Part shown: one piece after another, positions 47,776-61,838 of the stretch
Layout of the letters: each line of letters begins with the position of its first letter
Position numbering within the stretch: position 1 is the first letter of the stretch
From: Anopheles merus
Lineage: Eukaryota > Arthropoda > Insecta > Diptera > Culicidae
Assembly (NCBI RefSeq): GCF_017562075.2
Contig: NC_054082.1
Span: 4,694,050 to 4,758,049 of the forward strand
Direction: 5' to 3'
Length of the DNA: 64,000 nt
Made by a program: the position numbers and the translations under genes
Notes under the pieces: generated by a model
The model's input: only the letters and a program-made list of their open reading frames with translations
What the model was told of the DNA's origin: nothing
Database searches by the model: none

Positions 47776-50023
47776 ATGGCCGAATCGAAGCAGCTTTCGC
47801 TGGCGGAACCGGAACCGCAGTCGCGGCAAGAGAGTGGCAAAGAATCTCCCCGTGCCGAACCGGTCACTTCGCCGATGGACACTGCTACAGAAGAGACAAC
47901 TGCCGGCAAGGGACGGGACAAGGGGTCTCCTTCCCCTTCGCCAGCCGCCCCGGTGCCATCAGAAGATGCCGACAGTGAAAAAGAAAAAGTAGAAACAAAA
48001 GAAGAAGGAAAAGAAGAAGTGAAAGAAGAAGATAAAGAAGAGGCAAAAGAAGAAGTTATAGAAGAAGTGCAAGAAGAAGCAAAAGAAGAAGTGCAAGAAA
48101 AAGTGAAAGAAGTGAAAGTAAAAGAACAAGAAGAAGCAAAAGAAGAAACTAAAGTAAAAGAAAAAGAAAAAGAAGAAGCAACAGAAAAAGAAGAGTCAAA
48201 GGCAGACGCAAAAGAAGAAGCTTCAACTCTAGATGCTTCTACTGAAACGAGTAAACCAGACGAGGAGTCACCAGTAGTGGTGGTGGAGCAGGCAGAAGAA
48301 GTTAAAACAGATCCTGTTGTGGAAGCACCGTCAGAGTCCGGATTGGAATCTTCTGAACCAGCGGCGCCGGAGAAAGAAGTCCCAATGGAGGTGGCGGCGG
48401 AGGTGGTGGCTAGCGAGAAGGAAGAAGCGGAAGCGAAGGAAACCGTTGCGCCGGTAACCATGATGAAGACGCAGCAGCAGAACGATGACGTTGCGGAGAG
48501 TGCTGTGGAGGGCGAAGCAAAGGCAGCAGCAGCAGAAGAAGCAGCCACTGCTGCTGTGGTAGAGCTGGCCGTCGGTGAGAGCAGAAAACGTTCACAAGAC
48601 GACCACAGTAGGCGCAGCAGAAGCAGCAGCAGCGGCAGCAGCAGTACCAGCAGCACCAGCAACGGTGGCAGCAACAGCCTCAGCGAGGAAGCGAGCAGTG
48701 GCGGCAGTACGGGCAGCGCTGGCAGCAATAGCAACAGTGATAGCGAGGGAGTCAGTTCGGCGAAAAAGGTGAAGCTGGAAACGGTGGTGGAACAACAGGA
48801 GCAGCTGGAACCGCCACTGGAGCAGCAACCAAAGATGGTGGACGCAGAGCCAACTGCTGCGGTGGTGGTGCTGGAAGAGAAGAAAGCCTCGGAGTGTTCG
48901 GAGAAGAGTTCGGATGAATGTCACGAAGCGAACGACGGAGATGTAGCAGTGGAGGAAAAATCCATGCCAGAAGAGAAACCGATGGAGGCGGAGACATCGG
49001 AAAAGAAAGAAGATGGTGAGGAGAACGCTGCCAGGATGGTCTCACCGGCACCACCTCCTGCCGAACCAGTCGCCGTCGAGTGCAAAAGTCCTCCCTGCGC
49101 GCAGGAAGAACCACCCAAAGCGGAACCAAAGGGTGAGGAAGAAAAGCGCACAGAAACGTTGCTGCTTCCTCCACCTCCCCCTCCACCGCCTGCCCAACCC
49201 GTGACGGCACGAGTGCCGGCCGGGGGGAAGGCAAGCATCGTAGCGCCCGTGCTGGAACGGCCCGATTCGGCCCGCCTCACGGCCGATCTGCAGAGCTGTC
49301 AGCGGCAGCTGGCGGAGGTACGCTCCAAGTACGACGTCACACGCAAAGAGCTGCACGCGACCAAGCGCAAGCTGAAGCGCATGTCGGTCCGGTTGGGCAA
49401 CATGACCACTGGTGGTGGTGGTGGTGGGTCGGCCGCTTCCGGTGGCATTGTGGGCGGTGCCGCCTCCCCGCACGCACTGGCGGGCGGCCCGGCGGACGAC
49501 GACCGTAACCGGAAGTGGCGCGAGCCGATGATAGTGGCGGCCATGAAGATAAAGAACGCGATGGGCATCCAGGCGTACAAGTCGCTGATCAAGGACGGGG
49601 AGCTGCTGCTGCCGAGCCTGCGCACCATCACGCGCTACCTGGAGTCGCTGCGGAAGGCGGGCGGTGGTGCGGCAGCGGCGGCGGCGGTGGCCCTAGCGAG
49701 CGCTGGCACCGCGAAACCGAACGCCCCGATGGAGGTGGACGAGCTGCCCGAGGACGAGGAGGACGAGGACGTGGAGGAGGAGGACGACGATGTGGTGGCG
49801 GTGCGGGCGGACGGTCTCGTGAACCGGCGGCTGGAACCAACGGGGATGGTGAGGAAGAAGCAGCCGAAGGCGAACGGTGCGCCCCGAACGGTCGATCACA
49901 ACCGGAACGAACAGCGAAGGCATCCGGCGGCGTACCCGGGTGCGGCCCAGCAGCAGCGCCATCATCACCATGGGCCGGAAGTGCAGGACATCAAGACGGA
50001 GCAGGATCCCGTCAGCTTTACCG
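47776..50023 (+). CDS. Large acidic protein with P-element-transposase-like HTH segment (first coding exon)
   Basis: ATG at 47776 opens a 749-codon exon ending at a strong GTAAGT donor (50024), phase 1, so the protein continues but no later exon was found. Residues about 70-145 are a Lys/Glu repeat (KEEVKEED-type units), then come Ser-, Glu- and Pro-rich disordered stretches. Residues 500-545 form a predicted coiled coil (LTADLQSCQRQLAEVRSKYD then KRKLKRMSVRLGN). Residues 581-626 read WREPMIVAAMKIKNAMGIQA through LLLPSLRTITRYLESLR. Trp, a helix, AY-x2-L, and LPS-x-RT-x2-R is the pattern after the coiled coil in P-element-type transposases and their domesticated relatives. No catalytic RNase H core is seen. 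A nuclear role is inferred; a domesticated origin is possible but unproven. Confidence 0.7.
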
Positions 50024-53000
50024 GTAAGTGGCTGTTGCGATATAAGTTTCGTTTAATTTGGTGGAGTAGTTACAATGATTTTTAATAACTTGCGCTTGGT
50101 TCAAATGGCACAATTTGCACAGTGCCACAAGATCTGGGGTGACATCTGGTCTCAGAATGATATCTCACACTCTGGGTTTGGGTTACGCATCGATTCGAAC
50201 CAATGGCGGCAGATGCTGGAACCGAATGCTCTACTTGAAGACATCCTTGGATTTGCCAGATCTCTCGCCAACGGCAATAAAAGCGTTGTGCAAAAACCTC
50301 AAGTCATATTCCCTCCAGTTGCAGTTCTGTTCTGGAGTGGAGTTGACTGTTGGTGCCGACCGGTCAGAAGGAAAGGGGGTGGTGGTAGTCACGCTGCAAG
50401 CAGGCGGTGAACGCGACTGGCAGCAGGAGAGTGTAAAATATTGATTTTCTCAGAACACGACTTCCGAGCGGGGGAAGGAATCTTGACGGTGTGTTGTTGC
50501 GTTTCAACGAAAGGGGTTGAGAGGAGGACGACGACGTACCTTACAACCGTAGGCGATGGTGGTTGAGTTTATTCTGGATGAAAACTGGTCCATCACGCGG
50601 GCCCCATGGTTTGTCGGCTGTGGGATCGTTCTGGAATAGAGCGAATTCCATCGAAACACGGGCGAGACGACGCTCGGTCTTGGGCGAACATGGGCTGATG
50701 TCACGCTCGACTATAGAGGACGTGGACCAGAGCATGAAGCCTTCCCTTCGGAAGTTACCGGCAGGCCCTCTGGTGGCGTAGTGTTGTATCTGTTTGCGTT
50801 GCTGCCCGCCCGGGACATCGAACTCTGCTAATGGAACTGCTATCGACCTGAAGGCATTCCACACACACACAAAAAAACGGACGTCCAGAAGGGATCGCGA
50901 ATCTTCTTCCCCGCTGGTGCTGTGGCCCCCTCTGCTCCGATGAGTGAAGTAAAGGGGGCGGCGGCAATGTCTAGTACACTCGGGGCAGATTACCGGCTGT
51001 TTGTTCTCGAATCCCCGAAGAGTTCCCCGAACCTGTCAGCTATTTCGAGATGCGCCATGCGGTTCCCATTCCGCCCCGTACGACCTACACACCTCGGCCA
51101 GGGTACATTGCTTAGGGGACAGACACACACACACACACACACGCACTGGCGTGGCGCAGTGCGCTTGCCCCGTATACCTATTGCTACCTGCCCCGGGGAC
51201 TGGGGACAACTTCCGCTGGCAACACGGTTGGGCAAAAGGGCTCTTTTTCATCAACCCTCTGATCTCTGGGTGAGCGGGTGGTGGCTGGGTGGAGGCTATC
51301 GAGCGGTAGAGCTGCCCGTGCTGTGTGTGTGTGTGTGTGTGTGGCAGCCCCGTAGCCGTGTAACTCGGTCATATCATTCCCGTTGGCCTCGCGCCGTTGG
51401 GACGAGAGCTGGACGAGATTGTCTGAAGAGAAGAAGTTTGGCCCCTGAGTTTCGGTCCCCTTTACACTGCAGTGCGCCGAGAAGACAGTAAAGGGGGAGG
51501 GTGAAAACAGACGCAACGAAAGAGAGAGGGAGAGGGGACGTTCGAACGCAAGCAGGCGGCGTCTAGTAGCTTGCCCCGTTGTCAAGGGGTTTTGTCCCTC
51601 GCGCGCACACACACACACACGCAGACGGCAGACTAAACGTCAGCGAGGGAACGGTTTGGGGTGGGGTGGCAGCGTGTTGGCAACACTAGCTCGGCCCGCG
51701 TAGGACATTGGACGGGTACCGATCGACCGACCCGACCGACCCGACCGGTCGCAGCGTGGGTTTGGCCTTATTTTTTGTTCCTGTCGCTGCTTCTCTGTTC
51801 TGTCCACAGTGGCCTGTGCGAGTGAACCGAAGCCCGAAGGTCCATGGAATAGGACGGACGGACGGACGGACGGACGGGTGGGTATCCTGCCAATGGTTGT
51901 GAACCTTTTCCCCTCTCGTTTTACCCAACCCTACCATACTTTGCCGCCCGACGTGTTCGTTGCCCTGGACATAGCAAGACCCGAACAGCAGCAACGGCAA
52001 AGGCAAGCAGGCAGGCAGCACGCAATGTGTGGTGCGTTTCCATTTCATTCCATTCCGGGCGGGAGCGTTTTTTTTTTTATTAAATCCTCACTCCTTACGG
52101 GCCTTTTTCCCCCCTGCCGCCTTTGCTTGGATCACCCCGCCGGCAACGGGATGACGACGAACCCTAACCGATTCGACAACTTTCCTTCCTTTCATTCTGG
52201 ACCTTTCTGGCTAGTTTTGGGGGGGAAAGAATTTTGTTTGCTCCCTTTCTCCCCATTCCCCTCATTTCAGTAGGAGAGACCCCCACAAAACCTTCGAAAA
52301 TCCGACCCGCTGTGAGTGGTGGATCAGGTTGAGAGGGGAAAGGAAGAGGCGAAATGAGGGAAAAAGGCATCCGTAGGTTTTTGTTCTTTGTGCTGAAAAT
52401 AATGGTTCGTAGGAGAGAGAGTCATCTATACTGACCCCAGGCTTCAAGCAGAATGTCCGGAGATGTTGGCACATTCCTCCTCCACACTTTTTTCAAACAC
52501 TTTTGAAACCTTCAGGAAAATTCCTCAATTAAACATCACGTCTTGGAGTATTCAGAGCGGAACAGATATGATGCTGCTAATTGCCATGTTGCTTAATGGT
52601 GCAACAAGTTATAACAACCTTTCCGAAAAGTCCTGTCATCCTTACGGATAAGCCCTTACAACTGAATCAAATATTGTTTTCCGATTCCGACCTGTTCTTG
52701 GTAATTCCAGTAAGAACTTGCTGGGAAGCTATTCTCTCATAGCAGTTCTTGTGCCCATAAGGACCCAACTGCTCCCTACGATGAAACTGTTGGCCAAAAC
52801 AACGCCACTTGCTTGGCATGGGCAAGTCCCATCCCCTGGCAGCCGTTTCCAATATGGCCAGCCCTTCTCTGGAAGAAGTCACGCTCGGCGCCGCTGCTCT
52901 TGTGTGAGTTCATTTTTTCCTCCAGCTTAATTCTCTTCCATTAATTTAACGCGGCGGCGGCTGCTGCTGCTCCCTCGTGCGACGTCGTGTGACGTCGATG

Positions 53001-56000
53001 TTCGTGCCGTTGCCCATGGCCATCCGCGCCATGGTGTGGTGCGCCATCACCGTCTGCCTGCCTGCTGGCCTGTAGTGGCTTCTCGCTCATCCTGCCTCAT
53101 TCTTTGCCGGGGCGCGTTCTGTCTCGCTCTGGGCCCCGTCCTTTCGCTCATTTCCCTAACCCTCTCCGGCAGCTAAGGATATCGGTGCAGGCCCTGTTGA
53201 AGGCCCCGGTCGTCGACATGCTGTGGTCGACGGCGTCGTCGTCGTGTAAGCTGCACCCTCTGCACTGTACGCGCTCCCTCGGTCCAAAAACGGTACACTG
53301 CTGGCCGCATGCTTGCCTTGCCCTCGTCCTGCGTGTTCCCTCGTCCTCTTCGCCATCGGTTCGGGCCGGTTTTTACGCCGTCGCCGTCGTGGTTGGCCAC
53401 CGAAACCTGGGAGGATGGAAGAGATGATAGCGAGCAACGAAAGGGACTCATCATCTTCCCTTTCCAACTTCACTTTCCTTACCACCGTACGGTTCTTTCG
53501 CTCTCTCTCGCTCTCGCTCTCATCTCGGTCGAGGATTATGTTACCGATGGAAGTAGAAAGAAACGCACGAAGGAGCATCGTCCCCGGCACACACAAACAC
53601 AATAAAATTTCGCTTCCTTTCCGACCGACCTGGTCTCGAAGGCCCTCTCTTTCGCTCCTTTTGCGTGGGCTCCTGTGTGTGTGTGTGTGGGTACCCTTCG
53701 TTCCCAGGTCAGCTTTGTGGCAGAGCGCAGCGTTTGGGACAGAGTTTTCGGGCTGCCTGTCCGTCCACCGACCGACTTCTTGGGCCTGCCGCTCCCCCAC
53801 CGTGTATTCTGATCCCCGAAAAAGAAAAAAAGGAGAGGAGGGCCCCTTCTACAACCATCATCAACGCGCAAATCTGCACGGAGAGCTTCTTGCCGCTGCT
53901 CTGCTGCTGGCCGCAGCCGAGTCAGAGTGTGTCGTGTCCGTTCCGCAGCACGCCTTTCAGCCAACCCCGTCGTCCCGGTGTTGTAATTTTTGGGTGTTTT
54001 TGGTGGGCTGTGTGGACCTTTTTTGTCGGCTTTGGGTAAAAAAAAAAACGGAGGCAACATAAAAGAAGAATGTTTGAGACGACTCCGTTCGAGTTAGAAT
54101 TTTTGCACTCCGTGGTGGTGCCTCGGGTTGCGCGAAGGTGTGTGTGTGTGTGTGTGTGTTGGGTATTGGGCAGCCCGAAAAAAGCGTCGGATCTTGTAGT
54201 ATGTCGGATCGTCCCGGTGTAAGGGACACGGGCGCGGGGTATCGTCGTAGCCCCGTGGTCGAAGTTTTAATGATGTGTCCAAACGCGGGCAGAACCGAAT
54301 TTCAGGGTTTTGTGGACAGGCGGCAGGCCTTTGCCGTTACAGGTTGATCCCTGTCCATACACACACACACATGCATAGAAAAAGGTATATTATTGTATCA
54401 CACAGATCGAAGATGCTTTCTCATGTGAGAGAGAGGACTCATCGAACAGCAGCTACACTCGTACGTAATCATACAATCATCCCCCTCTTAGCTACCTTTT
54501 TCTGCTGGTCCTATTGCTATACCTTCCAAACAGTTGTTGTAAAAATCACCCATCAAAACACTGGTAGAAGGATGCAGGAATTTAATTTAAATAAGTTATG
54601 GCATTTTTAAATTGCGAAAAAAGGGCTCCCTCTCCCACATCCAATCCCATGCATTTTGCGAGCAAGATGTTACAGCATAAACATTGAGTGCGCGTCCCTC
54701 TTTTTGTGGAGGGGGGTTTGCTATCAAACTTCTCTCTACCGTGCCAAATCCCCGTATCGAATGGTGGTGCGCCAAATTGTTGGAGCATTTTGTAGGGTTT
54801 GTTTTGTGCCTTTCGAAGGAATTTTCCTAGCCGTATCTAATTGCGCCATATCATCGATGTAACGATGGTTGTTCGTCCTGTGTTTGGTCAGGAGCTTGGA
54901 GGTTGGGATGTGGAGGATGTTAAGACGTTTCTGGGGGGATATTGGGAGCTTGTTGTATTTATCTTTTGTTGATGCTGGCACAGGTTTTAAGGCTACCGAA
55001 GAATTACACTGAATTGTGCAGTGAATTGTTGGGGGCTCATAATGTAGCTTTGAGTTGGGTTCGTTGCTTATGCTGTCGTTTCGGGTAAAAGAATCACCTT
55101 CCTTTTTTGTAATTGCATTTCAACATCTGTTGCATCCGGGGGGATTCGTTAGTGGTGGTGAAAAACCTTTTAGTTAAACGAACTGAATTTAGTTAGAACA
55201 AGCGAATTACCTGCATTGGAGATACAAGGTTGAACCGCGCGAATTCAAACAATCATTGAGCATCCATTCTGGCTACAATTGCCTTCATCAATGATCGGTT
55301 TAGAGCTTTCTCGGCTAAATTAACACCAACATTAGTTACAGATTGAGCGGATTCATATCTATATTTCATCCAGTTGTTGGGAAAACTGCATTTAGAGGAA
55401 ACGTCCAGTGGTTCCGCGAACATGATATTTTTGATGTGAAAATATCTATTGCGGTTTGGGTTGAGGTCTGTGTGCATTGTGCCTTTGTGCGCTTTTGTGC
55501 ACTTTTTCTGTGCAGGTTCTGTGTGGCAAACAACATTCCACGAAGTGTGCAGTTTTCTATCGCATTTGTTTATGGCGTTTTAATTTCTCTGTGCGTACGC
55601 AAACACAGTTTTCCATTTTTCACAGTTTGGCCATTTTTATCCCCGCTTCACCAGCACTGTGGTGCCTTGGCCCTTGTCCCTCGGGGGGGTTAAATAATGA
55701 TCCCCTTTCGTCTGTGGCAATGGCAGCTCTGGCCAACACTGCCTGCCGGACCAGGCCAGGCAGTGCTCTCTCTTTCTGTCTCTCTTTGTGTTCGTAAGCG
55801 TTTTTTGTGACGTCCGTCCACTCCGGCGAGCTCTTTTCATCAACGGGCCGCCGCCGATCGATGGGCGCGGCGAACGCGAGGAGAGAGAGTAATATGTTGC
55901 CCGTTGCTAGGCGAAAAACTGTGAAATCACGAATATATGAAATGGTGATTCGAACAGGATCAAAAATTTAGCGCACACCACCACCATCACGGGAAGGCCA

Positions 56001-56456
56001 CCATCACGCTGTGTTCTGTTCCCTCACACGCAAAACCCCCCTCCCGTTCTCTACACTCCAGGGCCTTTTGTAGGGCTCGGGGAGCTTTATATATTTTGCT
56101 GCGATCGAACGTAAAAAAAAAACTCCGCTACCCAATTTGCGAAATGCAAACTAAACTGTACTACCCCGAGCCTGTCAGAGCCTCAGTTTTTTGTTTGTTC
56201 CAATCCTCCCATGTGCATGAGGCGGCGTGGGATGATGTGGTGGTGCACATCAATAGTAATTCTATTCCATTGATGTTCTTTATTAGTTTTGCGCGTGTAT
56301 TTTATGGTGCTTTCAGCAATAGCGAGCGCCCCTCAACGCCCCATCCCTCCCCCCCGTTGGCGTTGGACATCTCCGCAGTTCGCCCCATGTCCCGGGATCG
56401 TGGAAATTAATGAGAACAGTTCTGATTTATTCAGACTTTTGGAATGCACTATCTCT

Positions 56457-56480
56457 ACACACACACACACACACACACAC
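56457..56480. repeat. (AC)12 microsatellite
   Basis: Uninterrupted AC dinucleotides. Confidence 0.95.
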
Positions 56481-59400
56481 CTCCCCCAACGTCCAGGTCC
56501 AGCGCTTTGGAGCACGGGTTTTTCGGATAACATTTTATCCCCTCGAAATGCTCCTTCCGGGCGGGGCGAAAAACACTTCAATCCCATCAATATGTGAGCT
56601 CGGCGAGGACCTCAAATTCATCCCGGCCCCGTCCGTCCCAACGTGCCACTGGTCGCTGGTTATAATTATTCCCATGGACGCGCGATCCCCTCATGAAGCG
56701 TGGGAAATGCTCGCTTTCGATGGCGCACACGGTGACTCCCTTTGGTCTTGTTATCCGGGGGCACACAGTCGGGGTCTGAAATTACATCCATTTGGGGGAG
56801 GGAATGGTTGGTGCATTGAGCGGTGTTCGATTATCCTATGAAAAATCGGATCTGATCCACTGCAACACCAACCGGCTGTGTTGTGCTGCTGCCTGGAAAT
56901 TTGGGACTCTCGCTTCTTTTGCTGATAATGCTGTGCTGCGAATGAATGCCTGAGCTTTTGCCGCGTATTTCTACAGTCGCTAGAAATATATAAATTAACA
57001 GAACCGTTCACAAACGGAAAAAAAACTCGCATATACAGAAACATTTTAATGAAATTTATCTGACAATCGTATGTGTAGGATCCCGGTGGCGGCAGAGAAC
57101 CGTGCCTGTGTCCTGCAATCGTCGATGGGTTTTCGAATTGCGTTGATACATTCACGGGAAATATTCATTTTTAATTGTGAAAAATATGTTCATAATCAAT
57201 TCGCTTAAAGTCCTTACAATGTACCTCCATGATTATGGAGAAATTGGCTCCTGCTGTAATTTTGCCTTTGTGAATTGTGCGAACACTGTGAATTCGTGAC
57301 CAAAGGTGCCCGTTTTAAATTCCGATGCTTGTGGAATGAAGAGTTTTCTTTTTTGTTTAATTATGGTCGAAAAGTTTTAGCAATTAAATGGACCGAACCG
57401 ACGGACCATCGACACTGAACCCCGTCCCTCGCTCCACACTCCACTGGGTGTGTGGGATGGAAAAGTGTCCCGCTTTTAACTTCCATTCGATTTCCATCGG
57501 CAATATGTAGTTTTCCATCGGGAAAAAACCCAGCAAAACAGAAAAAAGTGAACCCCGGTATCGGCATTTTTTCCCACCTTTATCCCCACCGCTCCCGTTG
57601 AAATGGCCCAATATTGTGCGTGTGCGTGTGTGTGTGGATGTGAGGGCTGTTGCCGGGACACACTGTTTTTGGGAGCGAGGGCACGAGGGGTTGGATGGCC
57701 TCGAAGCTTTCCCCGGGCTCGGGATTATATGAGCACGGGCGGCCCCCGAAGCGCCATGGAAGATGGGAACCAGGCTTTGGCGGGGGACGCACCAGCTCGT
57801 GGGGGCGTTTTGATTGTATGTGTGTGTGTGTTAGTGCTGTACCTTTACCGTCGTTTCGCATCGCCCCCGGAGCGCGAATGGGGAGGACAACAGTGTGGGT
57901 GAAGGATGAAGTTAGTCCTGCTGCTGCTGCTGCTGCTGCGGATGCTGTGTGCGTGTCCCTTCAGCTTCCCGGCTCCCCGTTTGCCATGCCACAGGGCCAC
58001 AGCGAAAACCGTGGCAGCTCATCCCTCTCCTACCGCCGTTCCGAAAGGTTTTCCGAGGCCATGGAAATGACGGTGGTGTGTGTGCGTCAGGCCGGATTTG
58101 GGCCGTCGTGCTCTGTGGGCCCCTACCAATAAAATCGGGCCATCGGACCCGACCGCGTGCCCTCGCTGTGGCAGGGTGAACCGTATCGTGTAAGTGTATG
58201 TGTATCTGTGTATGGCTGTGGGTGGAAGGTTAACGCACGGCAGGCGGCGGCAGTGGGCTGTGTGTAAGGGAGGGGAGGGAGAAAAGCCACCGCAGAAAAT
58301 CGATAAAATACCATCGACAAGAGGCGGCAGCGCGCGCGCTCGGAGGGAAAGGTGAACCTGCTGCTTGTGCCGCTGCCGCCGCCGCCGTCGCCGCTGCTGT
58401 GTTACCCTCTCGGCCGGGGGAAGTCAGATGCTGTGTGCTGTGGAAGGGAAATGGCAACCCCGGGGATGAAAACGCCCGTAGAGAGCGCCGCCATATTCGC
58501 GGCGCAGAGGTTGTGAGGTTTTTGGCGTGCTATTTGGAGCCCCCCCCCCTTTCTGGAGTGTGATGGGAGATGGGTGTCAGGCAAGGAAGGGGAGGAGGGG
58601 GGGGGGAACGTGTTTTAGGTGGTTCTGAGCCATCGAAGTTCTCGCTCTCTCGCTCCCGCCTGGTATTTATCTCCCCGCCGGACACAATGTTGGAATTGCG
58701 TGGCGTTTCATTTTTTCCCGTTTTTTGACGAGGATTCGGCTGGGCTTTGCATAATTATCCTTGAAATAATGTGATAATTACGCGTAGCCAGAGCGAAGGA
58801 CACCGATCGATGAGAGGGACAACCTGGGCAGCAGGTTCTTCCGGTAGCGCGCCCGGCTGTGAGAAAATTAGAAGCATTTGGGGGGATAAAGTGCGCGAGT
58901 GCCGCCGTCAAGTCAATTAAATACTGTAATGAGTAGTCTGCAGCGCGATTGAATTCCTTTGGTGAAGTTGGCCGAGTGATTGGAACACCGGAACACCAAG
59001 ATGTATGTATATAAGTACGACAGCAGCAAATGTTGGCATTGTTTTCCCATTTTGAAGAACGTCAGGACAAAAAACTTCATCCCTTGAAGATGTTGGGGCG
59101 GCTGGGACACTCCCACGGCGGCCGCCGCCTTCACTGCTTGGGCTTCGGCTGGGCCCAAAACACGCCGCACTTCCGAATAAAAAAGGGGACGGCCATTTTG
59201 TTGCCATCCCGGGGACCGACCGGGCCAGGCACACGCTCTCTCTCTCGCTATCGATCGGTTTTCGGTCGTCCGCCGTCCCCCTGGCCACAGAGAAACCCAA
59301 GACGGGCAAGAGATCCCTTGGCCCCTTTTTTTTCTTGCTCGAGCTCGCTCCTTTGTCTGTGTGCGTGCTGTGTTACAGGACGGCCCTGGCGGCGGACACA

Positions 59401-60170
59401 GCGCGGCATCCCAGGGACCGGTCCCAAAGCCCACGGTCACGACGCAGCATCCAAGGTGTGTGTCTGTGTGTGTGGGTGCGATGGCAAGGAGGGTTTTCTA
59501 TCCCATGGTGAGTGTTTTTTTGTTCGTTCGTTCGTACGCTTCGTTTCCACCACTGTGTTACGGGCTGTGTGGCCAACTTCTCTCTGGGAGGAAGGGAGCA
59601 AGGAGCGAGCACTTCCTTTCCTTAGTTCTTCTTCCCCCAGGCTGCCCGAGCTCTTCTTCCCCCAGTTTCAGGGATGTGTTTTCGCCGTCCCTGCTTTGTG
59701 GGCTCGATTTTTTCCTTCTTCTGATAAATGATGAAGCAAAGGGGAAGCGGATTGGGGGAGCGCAGCTACCGCCGGGTGTTGGAAAACTTTGTACAAAGGG
59801 GACGGCTGCTGCTGCCACGGGGATGATGGGTTGTGCCGGTGGCTGCCGGGGCGAAGGGGCGAGAGTGAAAGTATAGATGTGTGTGTGGGGAGGAAGATTA
59901 CCTTTTTCGAAGGAAGTGGCGGCGTTGGCGGCGGGTGTGTTTCTTCTCGATGCGAAGGGAAGCGGGTTGCATGGCGCAGGATCCGGGCGCACGGCCCTGG
60001 CCGGCCAGCCATCCGAGCAAAAAGGTCTGGACGTGGCCGGCAGTGTATTGGTATTGGGGATGGAGGAGGGTTGTGTGTGGCACTGGCCCAGCCAGCAGCA
60101 CCTGATGTGGCAGGGATACGCCTGCCTGAGTGTTCGAGAGCGTTGCTTGTCTTCAATACACAAACATAAC

Positions 60171-60174
<4 letters not shown>

Positions 60175-60247
<73 letters not shown>

Positions 60248-60282
60248 CACACCACACACACAACACACACACACACACACAC
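60175..60282. repeat. Interrupted (CA)n tract, about 108 bases
   Basis: CA dinucleotides with a few interruptions (ACCACA, CAACAC), the longest CA tract in the window. Confidence 0.95.
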
Positions 60283-61738
60283 TGGCAAAAGGATGGCACA
60301 AGGGGTGGCAATGGCCTGGGTGGTGTGCGCTATCCTCTATCTGTGTCTCGGTCCCTTCTTTTGTGCTCTCTGTGTGGTGGCAGCTCACTCCGGAATGTCT
60401 CATACCCGTGCTATGGCTTCTCATGTTGGGTCGGGAAGAGCCCTTTTTCGGGTCATCCACTGCTGCTGTCGGGCTTTCGTCCCTTTCGTCCCATCAAGAT
60501 GGGAATTCGGTGCGAGTATCAATTATAAGACAACGTCCCAGGGCGGCGCAGCAGGGTGATCTGTAGTCCGTTCCAGCTCATTTCACCTTTTGGTAGTCGA
60601 AATATAGTTCGAATACTTGTAATGTGTTGAATCTCTCTGGATTAGAATGTTCTGGCAGTATGCTCATTAGCAACTTGGTACCTGTTTTCTAAATTGTTTT
60701 GGACGATGTATCCAGTCGTAAGGATCTTCACTACCAAAAACTGAATCAAAAACTCAAATTTCTTCTTCACAAAAAACCAAACGGAAACCTACCACTACTC
60801 TCTAACCCAATCCCCCCTCCCCAGGGTGGTTCTGGGGGCATCCAAGCGCACGGACAGTGGCAGAAGGCAACGTCGGTTACATTTCGGCCATGGCAACTGT
60901 GTGTGGCTGCGGCCTCACAGCACTCACTGGCGGGTGTGGGACAGGCGGAAGGGAAGGGGTGGTGATGGTCGGGGTCCCCCTAACCGAAGCGCAACACGGC
61001 GCACGGCACGTTGCCACATTTTGCGCGTTGCGTGTATGTTCTCTCTCTCTCTTGCTCTCACGCTTTCGCACCGCGCGTGGCCGCCGGTCTCTCTGTTTCC
61101 TTCTGCTTCGTCTGTTCGACCGGTCTTGTTGCTGTTGTTGTTGTTGGGCACGGCGAGAGGAGGGACAGACACACACGAGACCGTGGCCGCATTGCCATCT
61201 GTCGCGGGTATCGCGGTGCACACAACCCCCGGCCACACAGAGAGCACACGGCACGGGGGCAGGAAGCGCGCTAACCGATGCCGTGTGCTTGTATGTATGT
61301 GTGCCCTCCTGTTTGTGTCTGTGTGTGTGTGTGCGGTATGATGGAGGAAGGTGGAAGAGTAAGAGCAGAGAGCGGCTGGGCTGTGTGGTGGTGAAATACA
61401 GCCACACACAACCAACCCTAGCAGCCACAGCAGCAGCAGCAGCAGCAAGTGTGGGAAGTTTGGGAAGGAACAGTACCCACCCTATCCGCGCGCACGGCCA
61501 TCTTGGTTTGGTGTGGCCGTGTGGCCCTGAAGAAGAGGCGACCACCGGTTCGCGAGAGAGAGAGAAAGAGCGAGAGGAGGTGTGTGTTGCGGTGCCAGCG
61601 TTTGGGTCCTCTCGTCCATCATCTGTGCACGGGCTGTGGCTGGCCTGACGACTCCCAATCCGTTGCCTTGCAGCGAAAAATGTCGATCAACGCTCTACAT
61701 CCATTCGTTTACCCTGCTCCAGCGTGCTGTTCTGCATG

Positions 61739-61838
<100 letters not shown>

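Noticed and set aside
47733..48734. 333-residue minus-strand open frame opposite the 47776 gene
   Set aside because: Antisense of GAA/AAA and GAG/AAG codons gives Ser/Phe/Leu runs; no independent support.
59558..60460. 300-residue minus-strand open frame through the CA/GT tract
   Set aside because: Its length comes from the dinucleotide repeat (alternating Cys/Val); no conserved content.
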